Shown: piece by piece, positions 26,646 to 39,551 of the stretch
Numbering within the stretch: position 1 is the stretch's first letter
Layout of the letters: each line of letters begins with the position of its first letter
Source of the DNA: Scatophagus argus
Taxonomy: Eukaryota; Chordata; Actinopteri; Scatophagidae
DNA: 64,000 nt
Assembly (NCBI RefSeq): GCF_020382885.2
Contig: NC_058513.1
Coordinates: forward strand, 5,657,408 to 5,721,407
Direction of reading: 5' to 3'
Made by a program: the position numbers and the translations under genes
Notes under the pieces: model-generated
Told to the model about the DNA's origin: nothing
The model's database searches: none
What the model saw: only the letters and a program-made list of their open reading frames with translations

Positions 26646-29272
26646 TAATTACATTTTCCAGGTCATGTGCACTTCTGACATTTTGATTGATTGATTGATT
26701 GTGTACAAAGAAAAAAAGACTCATGGCCATTTTCAGGAGAGAGAGCTTTCAGGATTCATTACTATTCTTTTATTAAGTAATGATGAATATTTTAGTCAAA
26801 AATAGCATCCAGTTATCACAGCTTATATTAGGATGAACATTCCTAGGGGTTGGGCTCCTCTTTTTTCCCCTCTTATGGGCTGCCCTGAGTAATATGACCA
26901 CAGTGCTTTCTCTGTGTAGTTTTGCCTCTTGTGTTTTTTTCCCCCCTTCTTCATTCCTACATTATTTGTTGCGTCCATTCCAGTGGATTCTGTCGCAACC
27001 TTTCATCACTGATTGACTCCATAGAAAGGAACTCTTAGAAGCTTGAAAAGGCCACAATGAAAGCATTTTCATGAAACCCTGCATGAACCAAGTACTGACG
27101 GACTGCATGGGTGAAAGACAGAAATTCCAAGATAGGTCGGACTCAGGCCAACGTCCCCAGACACATTGGCTTGAGGCTTGGGCCCAAACCCCTCACAAGA
27201 ACAAGGGGTCTCATCATCAGGACAGGGTGTAGTGATGAACGCCATCACCATCATGTCTTTGTTCCATTTGCCAGTGTTGTGAAATAAGCTCTCATGCCTA
27301 TCACATTTTATAGATTCCCACTATAAACCTATATCAGTTCATGAACATTTTCCCAAGTGTTGTTCATAATGCTCTACATCTGGTTGCTCTTCAGTTAGAA
27401 GACTGCTGATGTGCAAAGGAAGTGATTATACTATGCTTCCAGTTTGCTTGGAATAAATTTGGTAGTAGGTGATAACCGCCATGGATGAACAGAACACTAA
27501 AAGAGATACACCAGGATAAACTTCAGAACGGAACAGAAAATCCAAGGAGAAAATATATGAGAGTATCACTCGCACTGCTTGGTCAACAGGGTGATCTTTC
27601 AATAGACCGCTTTCAATTGACCAATTTCAATAGATTGATCCTTGCAATGACTCAGAACAGAGCTAAGTCAGAGCAAATTAAAATGTCTAATCATGAAATG
27701 TGATCAAGATAACTTAGGTTTGAATAGTTACTGAAAAGGAGAGGGAGGATGGCTGTCACTCTCGTGAACACACACAGATGCATTCAGAGCTTATTTTGTT
27801 CAGGTTTTCAGCTTGTCATGCTGCTGGCCATGTGAACATTGCAACACTGATGAGGAAAATGAAGCTCATTTCGCTATCTGGTATTTTGGTATCTGGTCTT
27901 GAAGCAACACCAGCTTCAAAGTCTAATTATCCATCTGGGAGAATAAATGTTTAGCAAATGTGTCATATGGCTGAACATTTGCTCTATTTTAAGCTATGTT
28001 TAGCTGGTTTTTAGCTCTATTTAGCGGCTGGCACCGATTCAAAATACAGAACTGATGAGTGGCAGCTGTGGTATTGACCATGAGTTATCTAAGGGTACCT
28101 GTTTTCTCATTGCAGTGGTTACACAAGAGTCTTGTGCTACAGGTTAAACAGTTTGTTTTTGTTTACAAATCTGGTGGTTGTATCTGCATGCTGATATTTC
28201 ACCTTTTTGTTCTGGTCTCAGTATGTGGTCAGTTTGTCTTGTATCATCAGGTATTTTAAATTTAAATTCAGTAACTAGTAAGAGTAGAAGTAATTAATCT
28301 TCTTCTATTCAAATTTCAAGTCATTTTCTTTTTAATTCCGTGATATCTCGAATTACTATTTGCCTCAGGAGTTTTGCAGTGTGTACGGCACATGATATGT
28401 TGCATCTTTAGACCATTTCACTTCAAGCTGTGGTCAACAGCATCTGTTCAGCTCAGCTTACTACAGCGAATTTAAAATTTCTATTCCACTTGGCACACTG
28501 ACACCTCCCCATGGAGCCACACACGCAATAATGGAGAAAGCACTTGCTAATGCTGCTTTAAAATAATGTGAATGTGACTTCAGTCTTTAATTGGTAATTG
28601 GTATTTGACCAGTGGGGTTATAGTGGGGTACAAATTAAATCCCTGGATACAAATGCCCAAAGTGTGTGAAATTAGATGCATGATTTTTAAGTTTCACTGA
28701 CTAATTTAATAAGACAATTTTCTTGGAAACTGCAGAAACTGCACCATCTGTGTCTGTCAAATATGTTATCTTCCTCACTATCACCTTTGAAGGGATCAAG
28801 GGTAGTGGTTTTGATCCCATTTTAGTATCAAACAACTAGCCTGTAAGAAATATGTAGCATTGTAGGCAGTGGCTGTGTGTTGCTTTGTTTTCTTTTGTTC
28901 CAGCAGTTTCGTTATCAAGCTGGGAAAAGGGATTTTATGGAAATGTCTGCTTGTCAGTAACCTCACAGTTTCCAGTGACTCTCTCATTATCGCAGTCAAG
29001 TGTTTACAGTGTCTTCATTAGCAGCCAGCTCTCCAATGATAACAAAGCTGAAAAGAAGGAACCAATGATGGTGATAAGCATGGCCAAGCTGCTATTTTGG
29101 TTGACACAAGTCCCCCTGTTTACTCTGGGAGCATGGGAGCGGACATCACGACTGTGGTCCTTGCATTGGGGATCTCCATTTTCAAACCTTGCCATCGGAA
29201 AGTCTGTTTTCAAGACGGGAAGAAGGTAAAGTTTGTGCCAGCTCAGTGACTTAGAGAGAATCTAATTTCAAA

Positions 29273-31615
29273 ATGCAGAGCTCCAGATCATTCCTGTTCC
29301 AGGTGTGTTTGAGTCTGGTGGTTTCCATTGGCTCCTGCACCTGTAAACCTCTCAATAATGACATCCAGAGTGAGGACTCTGAGGGACTCTACACTCAGCT
29401 GTCAGAGGAGGACCTTCTGGAGGAGGAAGACACCGACTCCAGGATGGAGGACCTTCTGGGGACCATGAAGGAGGGCTTTCTGAGGAAACTCAACCTGTCG
29501 GATGTTCCCCAGGAGCACAGCAAGATCTACCCTCCTCAGTTTATGATGGAGCTTTATGACAAGTACGCCTCAGACAGCTCAGCAATCCCTCAGTCTGATG
29601 TCATACGAAGCTTCACTGTCCAAGGTACATGAATTGGGTACAACTTTGCAATGTAAAAAGTATGATTGTGCAATAATGATCTGTCAAGCTCATGGGAGGG
29701 AGATACTACCTGTTAATAAAGATAGTTTTAACCTTAGGGGCTTTTTTTCCTAAGTCAGCCCTGTACTCACAGACTGTTGTGACAGATTTGAATATCTGGA
29801 AATCCCTACCTGCCAAAAAATTATGTTGTTTATATAGCTGATCACCAAAGCCACACAAAATCAAGCTGAATAATCCGCGTTAGCATTTTCATTGCACTTG
29901 TTTATTAGTTCAGTCCCAGCTTTTCATGTGAATTTTACATTACATAAAGGGACTAAACCAGTGTTCTCAAACTTTTAAGGCCTGTGACCCATTTAAGAGG
30001 AATCATTGTCTAATTGCAACCCCTCATTAATGTGACCAAAGTTAATCTTTTACTTTTTCACCTTATTTTTTTTCATAATTTGTTGGGAATATTGCAAAAA
30101 TTAGGAAACATTTTTGTGTAGCACAATCAACCTTTTTTAACCCTCATGCTAGGAATCACTTTTTTGTTTGTTTGTTCGCTTGTTTGGTTGTTTTGGAAGC
30201 AGTAATTAGGCTATCACGGGGCAATAAATTACTGTAATACAGCTATTCATTAAAAGAAATGCTCTGGGATTATTAAACTTTTTAAAGTGCTGCCAGCTGC
30301 TAGCTGACACGCTGTTGAGTCTTCTAACAATACTAGGGAAAATGTTGATAAATTTCCTCTGTTCAACATGATATCTGTCCCTTTACAACATTCCACATGT
30401 GGGAAGACCCATTGTCCAGTTAAGTTTATGTTTCACTCAAAGTGGAAGCTAGAAAGCTAAGCTAACTTGCTGGAATGTGAAAGCTAGTTAGCGTAAATTG
30501 CTGATGTCAGCACTAAATTCCTTTAATGGTAATCAAACTTCTGATCAAATAAGTACAAGTTGAAATAAACACTAAGATTAAATAAAAAAATAAGTTCAGT
30601 CTCAGTTTGATCATCATTTGATCAGTTTGACAACAGTACAAAAATCAGCTGCTGTTTCAATTAAACCCTTTGACCTCTTTGTATCTCTTTAACAGACATC
30701 ACTCATTCTGTGACAAATGGCACAAAGTCAAAGCACAGACTACAATTCAATGTCAGCATCCCCAACCATGAAAAGATCACTACTGCCGAACTACAGCTCT
30801 TCTTCCTCCCAGATCCCAATTTAGGATTCACCTCCCACAGTTTCAAGACCACTGTCAAAGTCTATGAAGTGGATTACAACAATTTCACATCCACCACCCA
30901 GCTACTGCTTGGCAAAGAAGTGACAGGCTCGCAGAGCATGTGGGAGACATTGGATGTGACTACAGCTATTCAGAGCTGGATCAGATCGGGCTATGAAGCA
31001 ACTGTTTTTGATATAGTGGTGGATAGGAAGGACTGTGAGGCTTCTAAAGGTGGAGGAGAAAGACCAGGCTGTTTAAATATGAGCGTGACTGTGGGAGATA
31101 ACACTTCAGCAGCTTTGATAGTCTTCTCAGATGACCTGGGTAGTAGGAGGAGGGAGGCAAAAAAAGAACTAAGAGAGATGATCCTCCATGAAGAAGAAAC
31201 AATCTTACACTCAGGCGCTGATTGGAATAGACGGGAACAGTTTCCAAACGAGATCCCGGAGGCTCAGCATCCACGGAGAAAGAAAAGAAAGGCAGAGAGG
31301 GAATACTGCCGACGGACCTCTCTCAAAGTCAACTTTAAAGACATCGGCTGGGACAGCTGGATTGTGGCACCCCCAGAATACGACGCCTTCGAATGTCGAG
31401 GCATGTGTTACCACCCACTGACAGACGAATCAACCCCGTCAAAACACGCCCTCATCCAGACGCTGATCAACATCAGGGACCCCAAGAGGGCCAATATGGC
31501 ATGCTGCGTTCCCATCAAACTGGACCCCATCACAGTCATGTATCAGGAGAATGGACGCCTCACTATAAGATACCTTTATGAAGAGATGAAGGTAGCAGAG
31601 TGTGGCTGCAGGTAG
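29273..31615 (+). CDS. gdf2: Growth/differentiation factor 2 (BMP9), 2 exons
   Basis: Secreted BMP9-type ligand. In vertebrates GDF2 circulates from liver and signals through ALK1 and endoglin in vascular endothelium. Exon 1 is 29,273-29,624 and exon 2 is 30,696-31,615, joined by GT-AG in phase 1, for 423 residues (close to human GDF2). A signal peptide ends near 'SIGSCTC'. The prodomain is acidic early (LLEEEDTDS) and contains the 'LYDKYASD' motif. The furin site RRKKR precedes a mature domain of about 108 residues with 'SLKVNFKDIGWDSWIVAPPE', 'DAFECRGMCYHPLTDESTPS', 'MACCVPIKLDPITVMYQE' and terminal 'VAECGCR', with all seven cysteines. BMP10 is the nearest alternative; the position beside gdf10 and rbp3, as in human 10q11, favours GDF2. 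Confidence 0.93.
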
Positions 31616-31789
31616 TCAGAGAGAATTGGTTTGCTCTGGTGGTAGCACAAGTGATTATGGTTCTGATGCTGCATTTCATTCAAGTCAGTCAGAGTTTATG
31701 CCCTCTGTTGGTCCAGTAGCCCAGGTTTAAGAAGAAACATCGGTGCTTCCAATTATCTACCAAAAGTGGCTACCTGGGTAGCCACTACC

Positions 31790-32215
31790 TACCTATTCCT
31801 CCACCTGCAGCTCTGTGAGGCTGTACTTTGGCAGAACAGTGCTTTAAGCTAAACATCAGCATCAAACTAAAGAAGTCCTGGTGATGGCACTATATGAAAG
31901 GTCAGGGGATCAAAGATTAAAATTCATCCTCTGGACCCTATAGCAAATTCAAATGCAATTCATCCAATAGCTGATTTTTTCGTTTGTTTTGTTTTTTGAG
32001 TTTTTTCAATCAAGATGGTGCTAAGTCAGGATCAGGATCAAGTCAGTAAGATTCATCCTCTGGGCACTATGAATATACAAAACTTCTTGGTAACTCATTT
32101 AGAACTTGTTGAGATATTTCAAACTGATCCAAAGTGGTAGATGGATTGACAGACCTGCCAAGGGATCAACATTGCTATCCACAAAGCCATGCCACTTACA
32201 TGGCTAAGAATATGA
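31790..32215 (+). repeat. Dispersed teleost repeat in the gdf2 3' flank
   Basis: Blocks such as 'ctgtgaggctgtactttggc', 'agattcatcctctgggcact', 'gttgagatatttcaaactga', 'ccaaagtggtagatgg' and 'aacattgctatccacaaagc' follow the order of a very common teleost interspersed repeat. Partial copies occur near 3,270-3,450 and 51,130-51,470. It probably lies within the gdf2 3' UTR. Confidence 0.65.
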
Positions 32216-35200
32216 TAATGTTCATGCAGTGCTGAAATTAAATGAGCTGTACGTACATTTGACACTGTAGCCTTTCTGCCATTTCTTCAATTTTATTGTC
32301 GACAAAATCTGAAACACAAAAATGGTGATATGTCTGAAATGCAGCATGATAATAAAGTTGTTTTTTTTTTTAGCCTTTTCAGCACATTCTCTCTCCCAGT
32401 TCATCAGATCCAATAGCCTGGTCAGTATCCCTTTGCTTCAAAGTGTAACACTATAGGTAGCCCTCTAGCATCATTTCTGGAGGTATCTGTCAAGTGTTGG
32501 AGTACGGAGAGTCTGAGTCAAGATGTGGCTGGGTGTTTGGATGGGTGAAACACAGAACTTTCCTGCAGGAGACCAGCGATAGAGTCCCAAATTTAACCAA
32601 ATGCTAGCTCCTTTGTTTTTAACTTGTGTTATGTTGTGTAAGTTATATATGTACACAATGTAAGTTACATAACATATGAAAACAGATTTTATTTTGAAAG
32701 GCTAATTGGATGTTAGATATTTATTATTGCTAACTTGATGATTGAGCACTGCATGTGAAAAAGTGAAGCTAGAGTCAGAAGGGCATTTTTATGAAGCTTG
32801 AATCTTAAGGCCATGACGAGTTGGGAGTGAGAATGTGTTGGCATTTCACATATTAATACCAATAAGCAGACAACCAAAGAAAAGATACATCTTTATTTGT
32901 ATTTAATATTGATTATACTGTATGTACATAAAAAGCTTTCTACTGCTTGATCTTGTGTCTTTCAAAAGAAAAAAAAAACAGAAATAGTATGTAGTAGTAT
33001 TTGTATGTAGTAAGTAATGTGAAATGGAACAAAAAGTATGTAAAATTAAAAGGTAAGATCAAATATAAGAAAGTCCATACGTTTTTTGGTTAATGGACAT
33101 TTTTAATTACTACTACAACTACTATAAATGATATATTTATTGTTTGTGAGATTTTAAAAATTCTTTCTAAAGCAGGTCTATCAGTAATTGGAAGTTTTTT
33201 AAAGAAATTAATTTACCTGTATGCATTAATAGAGTATCATTTAATATATATAGGCTGATATTCTTTTAATAAAATAATCCAGAGTTTATCCCTGCAGTCT
33301 ACCAAATCTATAATAAAGCTGCTAACTAAAAAAAACTCAAACTATCTAGCTTTTACTTCAGAATTTATTGTACTTTATTGTGTCTCAAGATGTCAACATT
33401 TTGTTTCTGAGGCTTCTGTACCCTGAAAAGTAATAAAACCTTGTCACAAAATGAAATTCAATTGTAAATAGTCATCTTGTCTTTTGGAACTTTCTGGCAT
33501 TGTCTTTTTCTGTCCAATTTTTATTTTCTTTGACTTCAGGTGGTGACTATAGTGTCCTAACTGGCCAATCAGTGAAACAATTGACATCTTCTATCTGCAG
33601 CTTCTATCAGTATTCCCTTCTCATAAGCCTATTTACTGAGGCCTTCTAAGCCTTCTTCTTGTTTCAGGTTCACCAATTTCACCCAAAAAAAGAGAATTTA
33701 CTAAACATTCTATGAGAACCTTTCATTTACAATCTCTGATTGTATGTGGAGGTTTCTTGTCATAACAAACATTTATCATGTTAATATGAAAAGTCTGTTT
33801 TAAAGATATATGTTGATGCTGTGAAATAATGATACAATATGAAAACAGATTTACTAGCTGCGATTTTTTTGACTTTGTACGTAACCTACATTCATCACTG
33901 ACTTTTTGATTCTTGCTTAAGTTCTGGTACAGCGGCTTATATTATTGTCCATGGGTATGAATGTGTTTGCATGTTTATATGTGTATATTTGTTGATGTAA
34001 TGGATTATGAGATTGGGGATCAGATCAGAGTCCATCTGCGCTTACTTACTGATGTCTCTTTGCAATTCACTTCACTACAACAGACATTTTTAACATAACA
34101 CATTGTGAAAGCACAGTTGTCACTAAATAACATAAAGCAAACAACATTATTAACGAAACCTGGCAAATGTAATTTAATATCAAATTTATGATTATTCATG
34201 TGACTTTGCTAATGTTGAAGGTCCAGGCTGCAGCCAGTGGGAGACAGTTTTTTTCTGAGAGGACCATTATCCTTTACAGAATGACAGGATTACAGGCAGC
34301 AAGAGACAGACACTTGAAATCACTTGACCTGAGTTTTTATTTATTTTGAACAAAAATATACAATGGAAGGCTGCTTCTTTGGCAAGACATGATCCAAAAG
34401 CCATAAAAAATCCCATTGCTTTTACCTTAACGCTGAAATATCCATATATGTTTAAGAAAATTAAAAAGATGTTAAATCTTTTGAAAGGCAAAGACATTAC
34501 ACCCAGCAGCAGTAGGGGGCAGTTTTGCATCCTCTTGCTCATCAAATGACACTGAAAACAGCTGTGGGTCATTGTATCCCTTCAACAGTGACTGTGAGCC
34601 AACAATAAATGGTCAAATGACTTTAAAGCAGATAATATTGTGTTAAAGTTGGTGCAGATGAACTCACATGTCCTATAGAGACCGTGAGTGCTTGTTCATG
34701 ACTGACCTTTTCCATGATCCCTTAATGCATTCATGCTTCAAGGAGTCTGGTAGCTTCAGATAATTTCCAGCACAGCTCCACCCGCCTCAACATGAACAGC
34801 CTAATTAACAGCTGAATACACCTGTGTGACTGTGAAAGGCTTTTAATAAACCTTCCTTTTTTTACCCAACTTCTACCTGCAGCTGAAAATGCCCATCATC
34901 CATTTCAAATGTTTCCAGGGCCAAACACAACATTTTGGTGTTATTGTACATAATAAATTCCATAATATTATTCTGCACTTAGTATGAAAAGATACTTGAT
35001 ACTTAATATTTATGTCTCTGGTGAAATACTGAAAATGGCTACTGACCTTTTGTATTGTAGCTTTTAAAAATAACTAATACCACATGGAGCAAAATTTTAA
35101 TGTTATAGGCTACTGTTCCTTTAACCTTGCAACTTTGTCATTGTAATGTATATTTTCTAAAATGTGAAAAGTTATGAATGTTGTCTCTGTGCGTGTTACT

Positions 35201-36318
35201 ACATACTTTAAATCTGTATATCTGTGAATAACCTTACAACATGACATATTATAACTGTAGTACGTGTTAGAGGCTTCTCACTTTGTCAAATCCAGAAAAG
35301 TACATGAAAGATATCCCTTGAATTTTGTGCTCAAAAATAAACTAATTCTAGTCAAATGTTGTCATCTTAAGTGTGTGCGTGTCAGCTTTGTAAATATTTG
35401 AAGTCAGTGACACATCCTTATCAGAGCTGAAATGTCTGTCACAAGACCAATAGGGGACAAGGTCATGTAGACACTTGCACGTTCTTCCTGGGTAATCCAA
35501 AATTTCTCTTGTCTCAAAATAGCACCAATAACAACTACCAGTAATAAAAAGAAAAAGGCAAGAAAATAATTGGCTCAGTTGAGCACAATAGACTGTAAGC
35601 ACAAAACTGACAAATTGTTACCTTAGAGTTGATATGGCTAATGTGTTAGCAAACACAGCAAAGACTTATTTACATTAAAATTGTATTGCTGTATTTGTAT
35701 TGCCACTGCTGTTCCTCTGACACACAATGGCAAAGTATGACTAATTACTGTTTTCAAAAGTCTGGATTGGTGCCCTGGGAATTGGTAAAGAAGGATTATA
35801 TTATGTAAGGCTTGAGACAGTATTAGTTGGTTAAGACGTCAGGATTAGCTTAGCACTGTCTAGCATTTGAATGACCATAATAATGAGCTGGAAAATAGCA
35901 CTTCAGCATATATAGAGTTTGAATCAAATGAAAGAATGAAAAATTGTCAACTTGGCATTGGCCATTATTCACATGGATATTTTAAGTGTTTACATAATCC
36001 ATAATCTGAAAAGACATATACTTTAGCATTCAATCCAGATAAAGACTTTCCAATCAACCTTTTGTTACTATATCCAAAGCGTGTGGGTTTTTTTTATTCA
36101 GTTCTGATCCTTCATGTATTTTAAGAAGGCTTTGCCACGTGTCCACAAACTGTGTAATCATGTCACCAGTGGAGCGACCCAGACATGACCCCTAAAGCTA
36201 CCAACCACACCAAAATACACCACCATAAGCTTTCATAACAGATGGGGGAGAGGGAAGCGAGAGAGAGAGAGTGAAGGAAAAGGAGTGTGAGAGTTTCCGA
36301 ACAAGCTTTCACATGAAT

Positions 36319-36378
36319 TAATCCATCCTGAACGCATGTTTCACTTTTTCTTCAAACCAGTTCTGTATGGTATAAATA
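36319..36378 (+). promoter_or_regulatory. TAATCC plus TATAAATA, possible upstream rbp3 promoter
   Basis: An OTX/CRX-type TAATCC at 36,319-36,324 lies 47 bp before a good TATA-like TATAAATA at 36,371-36,378. This is about 400 bp upstream of the first rbp3 start codon, which would imply a long leader. The conserved block at 36,566-36,638 is the stronger promoter candidate, so this one may be chance. Confidence 0.25.
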
Positions 36379-36565
36379 GGGTAGCTGATGGATTCAGAAA
36401 ATATGGCAGGCTGTAAATCAAGAATAAATGAGAGTGTCATTGTTTAAGCCCCTAGGACAGCAGCTGCATAAGAAACAAATTAAATAAAAGCCCAAATATT
36501 AATTTCTTTGGTGTGGGGAAAAGATAAGAAACTACACAGGCCATTTTACCATTTTTCTTTCTGTC

Positions 36566-36638
36566 TGTTATTGCCTGAGGGCTGAAGCACCACAGATAAA
36601 GCGATTAAAGGTTTATTGGGGACAAAAGCCTCTTATGT
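36566..36638 (+). promoter_or_regulatory. Conserved promoter block of the first rbp3 gene
   Basis: This block aligns with 40,501-40,570 upstream of the second rbp3 gene. Shared pieces, in order, are 'tgttattgcct', 'aagcac', 'cgatta', 'aggtttatt', 'gggacaaa' and 'cctcttatgt'. It contains a GATTA core, the reverse of the TAATC site bound by CRX/OTX factors, which drive photoreceptor expression of IRBP in mammals. It ends 132 bp before the start codon. Conservation between the two non-coding flanks is seen directly; the regulatory role is inferred. Confidence 0.6.
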
Positions 36639-36770
36639 TGATGTTGTTGTTGTCCAAAAAAACAGAGAATGACAGAGTTCCCTCCTACAAAAACCATCAT
36701 CCCTTGACACAGACATGAACTAATACAGCTCTGTGAAAGAGAACACAACGTTGTTGTCTTTCCATCAGCG

Positions 36771-39551
36771 ATGATGAAGACATTGGCGATGGCGCAACAG
36801 AACACACCACTACTACTGATGCTTTTCCTATGTACTGTATCAGTTAACTCATCATTTCAGCCTGCTCTGGTGTTAGAAATGGCCAAAATTCTTTGGGAAA
36901 ACTACTGCCTCCCCGAAAACCTGGTTGGGATGCAGGAGGCCATCCAACAAGCCATTAACAGCGGAGAGATCCTGAAGATTTCAGAGCGGAAGACCCTGGC
37001 AGCTGTGCTAACAGTCGGAGTACAAGGGGCATTGAATGATCCACGGTTGACTGTGTCATACGAGCCCAATTTTGTCCCAGTGATGCCTCAGATGCTGCCG
37101 TCTCTCCCCATAGAGCAGCTGATCTGGCTGGTGAGAAACTCTGTCAAGCTCGACATCTTGGACAACAATGTTGGATATTTGCGGATTGATCGAATAATTG
37201 GGGAGGAGACAGCAACAAAGCTTGGCTCTCTGCTAAGGGACAACATCTGGGACAAAGTTGCTGAAACATCTTCACTGATCTTTGACTTGAGGTACAGCAC
37301 AGCTGGAGAATTATCGGGAGTTCCCTTTATAATTTCCTATTTCTCTGCTTCTGAGCCCCTCATTCATATTGACACTGTGTATGACAGGCCCTCAAATACA
37401 ACCAGGGAACTGTGGACCTTGCCCTCGATTACTGGGGAAAAGTATGGTAAGAAGAAAGATGTGGTTATTTTGACCAGTAAGCGTACCATGGGCGCTGCTG
37501 AAGCGGTGGCATATACATTAAAAAACCTAAAGAGGGCCATCATAGTCGGGGAAAGGTCTGCTGGTGGGTCAGTTAAAGTCCAAAAGATGAGGATTGCTCA
37601 GTCAGAGTTCTACATCACAGTTCCTGTGGCAAGATCAGTAAGCCCAATCACAGGTAAGAGCTGGGAAGTCAGTGGTGTTTCGCCAACAGTCAGTGTCATT
37701 GCCAAGGAAGCTGTCACAAAAGCCAGGTCTCTTCTGGCTGTAAGGAGCACCATTCCAACGGTTGTGCAGGCTATATCTGACATAATCAGGAGGTTCTATG
37801 CTTTCAATGACAGAGTTCCAGTTCTTCTTCAACATCTGCAATCTATAGACCTATTCTCTGTTGTATCTGAGGAGGACCTAGCAGTCAGACTCAACCACGA
37901 CCTCCAGACTGTGTCTGAAGATCCACGTCTGACCATCAAATATATGCAAGACAATGCTGCCATAGTAGAGGAGGACCCTGAGCTCTACAACACTCCAGGT
38001 GATGTGACATTATTAACAGACTTGGTTGATACAGTGTTCAAAGTGGAAATTCTCCCACAAAATACTGGTTACCTCCGCTTTGACAAGTTTGTCAAGTGGT
38101 CTGCGGGGTCTAAACTAGAAGACCTCTTGGCTAAAAAGGTATGGGAGCCCCTTAAAAACACTAATAACCTGATTATTGATCTGCGCTATAATACCGGTGG
38201 ATCTTCTACATCTCTTGCACTCATACTGTCCTATCTGCAGGACTCTTCCCAGAAGCACCACTTTTTCACAATATATGACAGTATTCAGAACACAACAACA
38301 GAATATGACTCTCTTCAGCAAATTACAGGCCCATCCTATGGCTCCAAACGTGGGGTTTATGTGTTGACCAGCTACTACACAGCAAGCGTTGGCGAAGAGT
38401 TTGCTTACCTGATACAGTCCCTGCACTGCGGCACAGTCATTGGGGAAATTACATCCGGCAACCTGATGCACTCAAAGACGTTTCACATAGAGGGCACAGA
38501 TATTGCCATCACTGTCCCTTTCATAAACTTTTTAGACAACAATGGTGAATGTTGGCTGGGTGGTGGGGTGGTCCCTGATGCTATTGTTCTAGCTGAGGAA
38601 GCGGTGGAGCATGTTTATGAGGTTGCAAAATTTCATCAAGGGCTCAGGTCTGTCATAGAGGGAACTGGGGAACTGTTAGAAAAATACTATGCAATCCATG
38701 AAGTTGCACTAGAGACCAGCAAGGTACTGTTGAGCAAATGGGCTGTAGGATTGTATCGGGCAGTGGTTGACTTTGAATCTTTGGCATCACAGTTGACGGC
38801 AGACCTGCAAGAGACTTCAGGTGATCACCGACTTCATGTTTTCCACTGTGATGTTGAGCCTGAGTCGCTTCATGACGTCCCAAAGATCCCTACTGCTGAA
38901 GAAGTGGGATTCATGATTGATGCTTTGTTTAAAATTGAGCTTCTGCCAGGTAATGTTGGCTACCTAAGGTGTGACATGATGGCAGATATAGAGGTGGTAA
39001 AGGCTACTGGACCGCAGCTGATAAAATTAGTGTGGAGCAAGATGGTTAACACAGATGCCCTCATAATTGACATGAGATACAACACTGGTGGATATTCAAC
39101 AGCAATTCCCCTCTTGTGCACCTATTTTTTTGATGCTGAACCTTTGCAGCATCTTTACACTGTCTTCGACCGCACCACAAGCACCATGACAGAGGTCATG
39201 ACATTGCCTCAAATCAGGGGTCAAAGGTATGGGTCCTCCAAGGACGTCTACATCCTCACCAGTCACATGACAGGGTCAGCAGCTGAAGTGTTCATCCGCA
39301 CTATGAAGGACCTAAATAGAGCCACAGTCGTTGGAGAACCAACGATTGGAGGATCTCTATCAAGTGGAACCTATCAGATTGGAGACAGTGTCCTGTATGC
39401 TTCCATACCCAACCAAGTTGTGTTGAGTGCAATCACTGGGAAAGTGTGGAGCATTTCAGGGGTTGAGCCTCATGTTATTGCCCAGGCAAATGATGCTCTT
39501 CCTGTAGCTCAGAGAATCATATCAGCAAGGCTGTTGAAGAAAGGAAAATAA
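36771..39551 (+). CDS. rbp3: Interphotoreceptor retinoid-binding protein, intronless three-module gene
   Basis: Secreted carrier of retinoids (and fatty acids) in the matrix between photoreceptors and pigment epithelium, supporting the visual cycle. A single uninterrupted exon encodes 926 residues. A Met-rich start (three ATGs within seven codons) leads into a hydrophobic signal peptide ending near 'VSVNSS'. Three tandem modules of about 300 residues follow, of the tail-specific-protease/crotonase-like fold. Their equivalent motifs are RYSTAG at residue 174, RYNTGG at 472 and RYNTGG at 769, spaced 298 and 297 residues. Each module also repeats 'NxGYLR' and 'YILTS/VVGE'-type motifs. Mammalian IRBP has four modules and three introns; the intronless three-module form next to a second rbp3 gene fits the teleost 'Gene 1' arrangement. 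The frame is intact. Confidence 0.95.
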   Translation: MMKTLAMAQQNTPLLLMLFLCTVSVNSSFQPALVLEMAKILWENYCLPENLVGMQEAIQQAINSGEILKISERKTLAAVLTVGVQGALNDPRLTVSYEPNFVPVMPQMLPSLPIEQLIWLVRNSVKLDILDNNVGYLRIDRIIGEETATKLGSLLRDNIWDKVAETSSLIFDLRYSTAGELSGVPFIISYFSASEPLIHIDTVYDRPSNTTRELWTLPSITGEKYGKKKDVVILTSKRTMGAAEAVAYTLKNLKRAIIVGERSAGGSVKVQKMRIAQSEFYITVPVARSVSPITGKSWEVSGVSPTVSVIAKEAVTKARSLLAVRSTIPTVVQAISDIIRRFYAFNDRVPVLLQHLQSIDLFSVVSEEDLAVRLNHDLQTVSEDPRLTIKYMQDNAAIVEEDPELYNTPGDVTLLTDLVDTVFKVEILPQNTGYLRFDKFVKWSAGSKLEDLLAKKVWEPLKNTNNLIIDLRYNTGGSSTSLALILSYLQDSSQKHHFFTIYDSIQNTTTEYDSLQQITGPSYGSKRGVYVLTSYYTASVGEEFAYLIQSLHCGTVIGEITSGNLMHSKTFHIEGTDIAITVPFINFLDNNGECWLGGGVVPDAIVLAEEAVEHVYEVAKFHQGLRSVIEGTGELLEKYYAIHEVALETSKVLLSKWAVGLYRAVVDFESLASQLTADLQETSGDHRLHVFHCDVEPESLHDVPKIPTAEEVGFMIDALFKIELLPGNVGYLRCDMMADIEVVKATGPQLIKLVWSKMVNTDALIIDMRYNTGGYSTAIPLLCTYFFDAEPLQHLYTVFDRTTSTMTEVMTLPQIRGQRYGSSKDVYILTSHMTGSAAEVFIRTMKDLNRATVVGEPTIGGSLSSGTYQIGDSVLYASIPNQVVLSAITGKVWSISGVEPHVIAQANDALPVAQRIISARLLKKGK

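Larger units (their letters stand above)
24209..29272. other. gdf10-gdf2 intergenic region
   Basis: The first 1.3 kb is probably gdf10 3' UTR. The rest is AT-rich and contains a dispersed repeat at about 26,180-26,645 and a short GATT tetranucleotide run near 26,685. The last few hundred bases before 29,273 must include the gdf2 promoter and 5' UTR, but I see no clear core promoter motif. No gene recognised. Confidence 0.6.
31616..36565. other. gdf2-rbp3 intergenic region
   Basis: It begins with the probable gdf2 3' UTR, where a dispersed repeat occupies about 31,790-32,215 and an AATAAA lies at 32,351. From there it is AT-rich with scattered A and T runs and no recognisable gene. A TATA-like motif near 36,371 and a GA-rich run near 36,257 lie in the part closest to rbp3. 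Confidence 0.6.

Noticed and set aside
28885..29229. 114-codon frame just upstream of gdf2
   Set aside because: No recognisable motif, and the normal gdf2 signal peptide starts at 29,273; likely 5' flank or leader.
38115..38471. 118-codon minus-strand frame inside rbp3
   Set aside because: Antisense shadow of the conserved rbp3 coding sequence.
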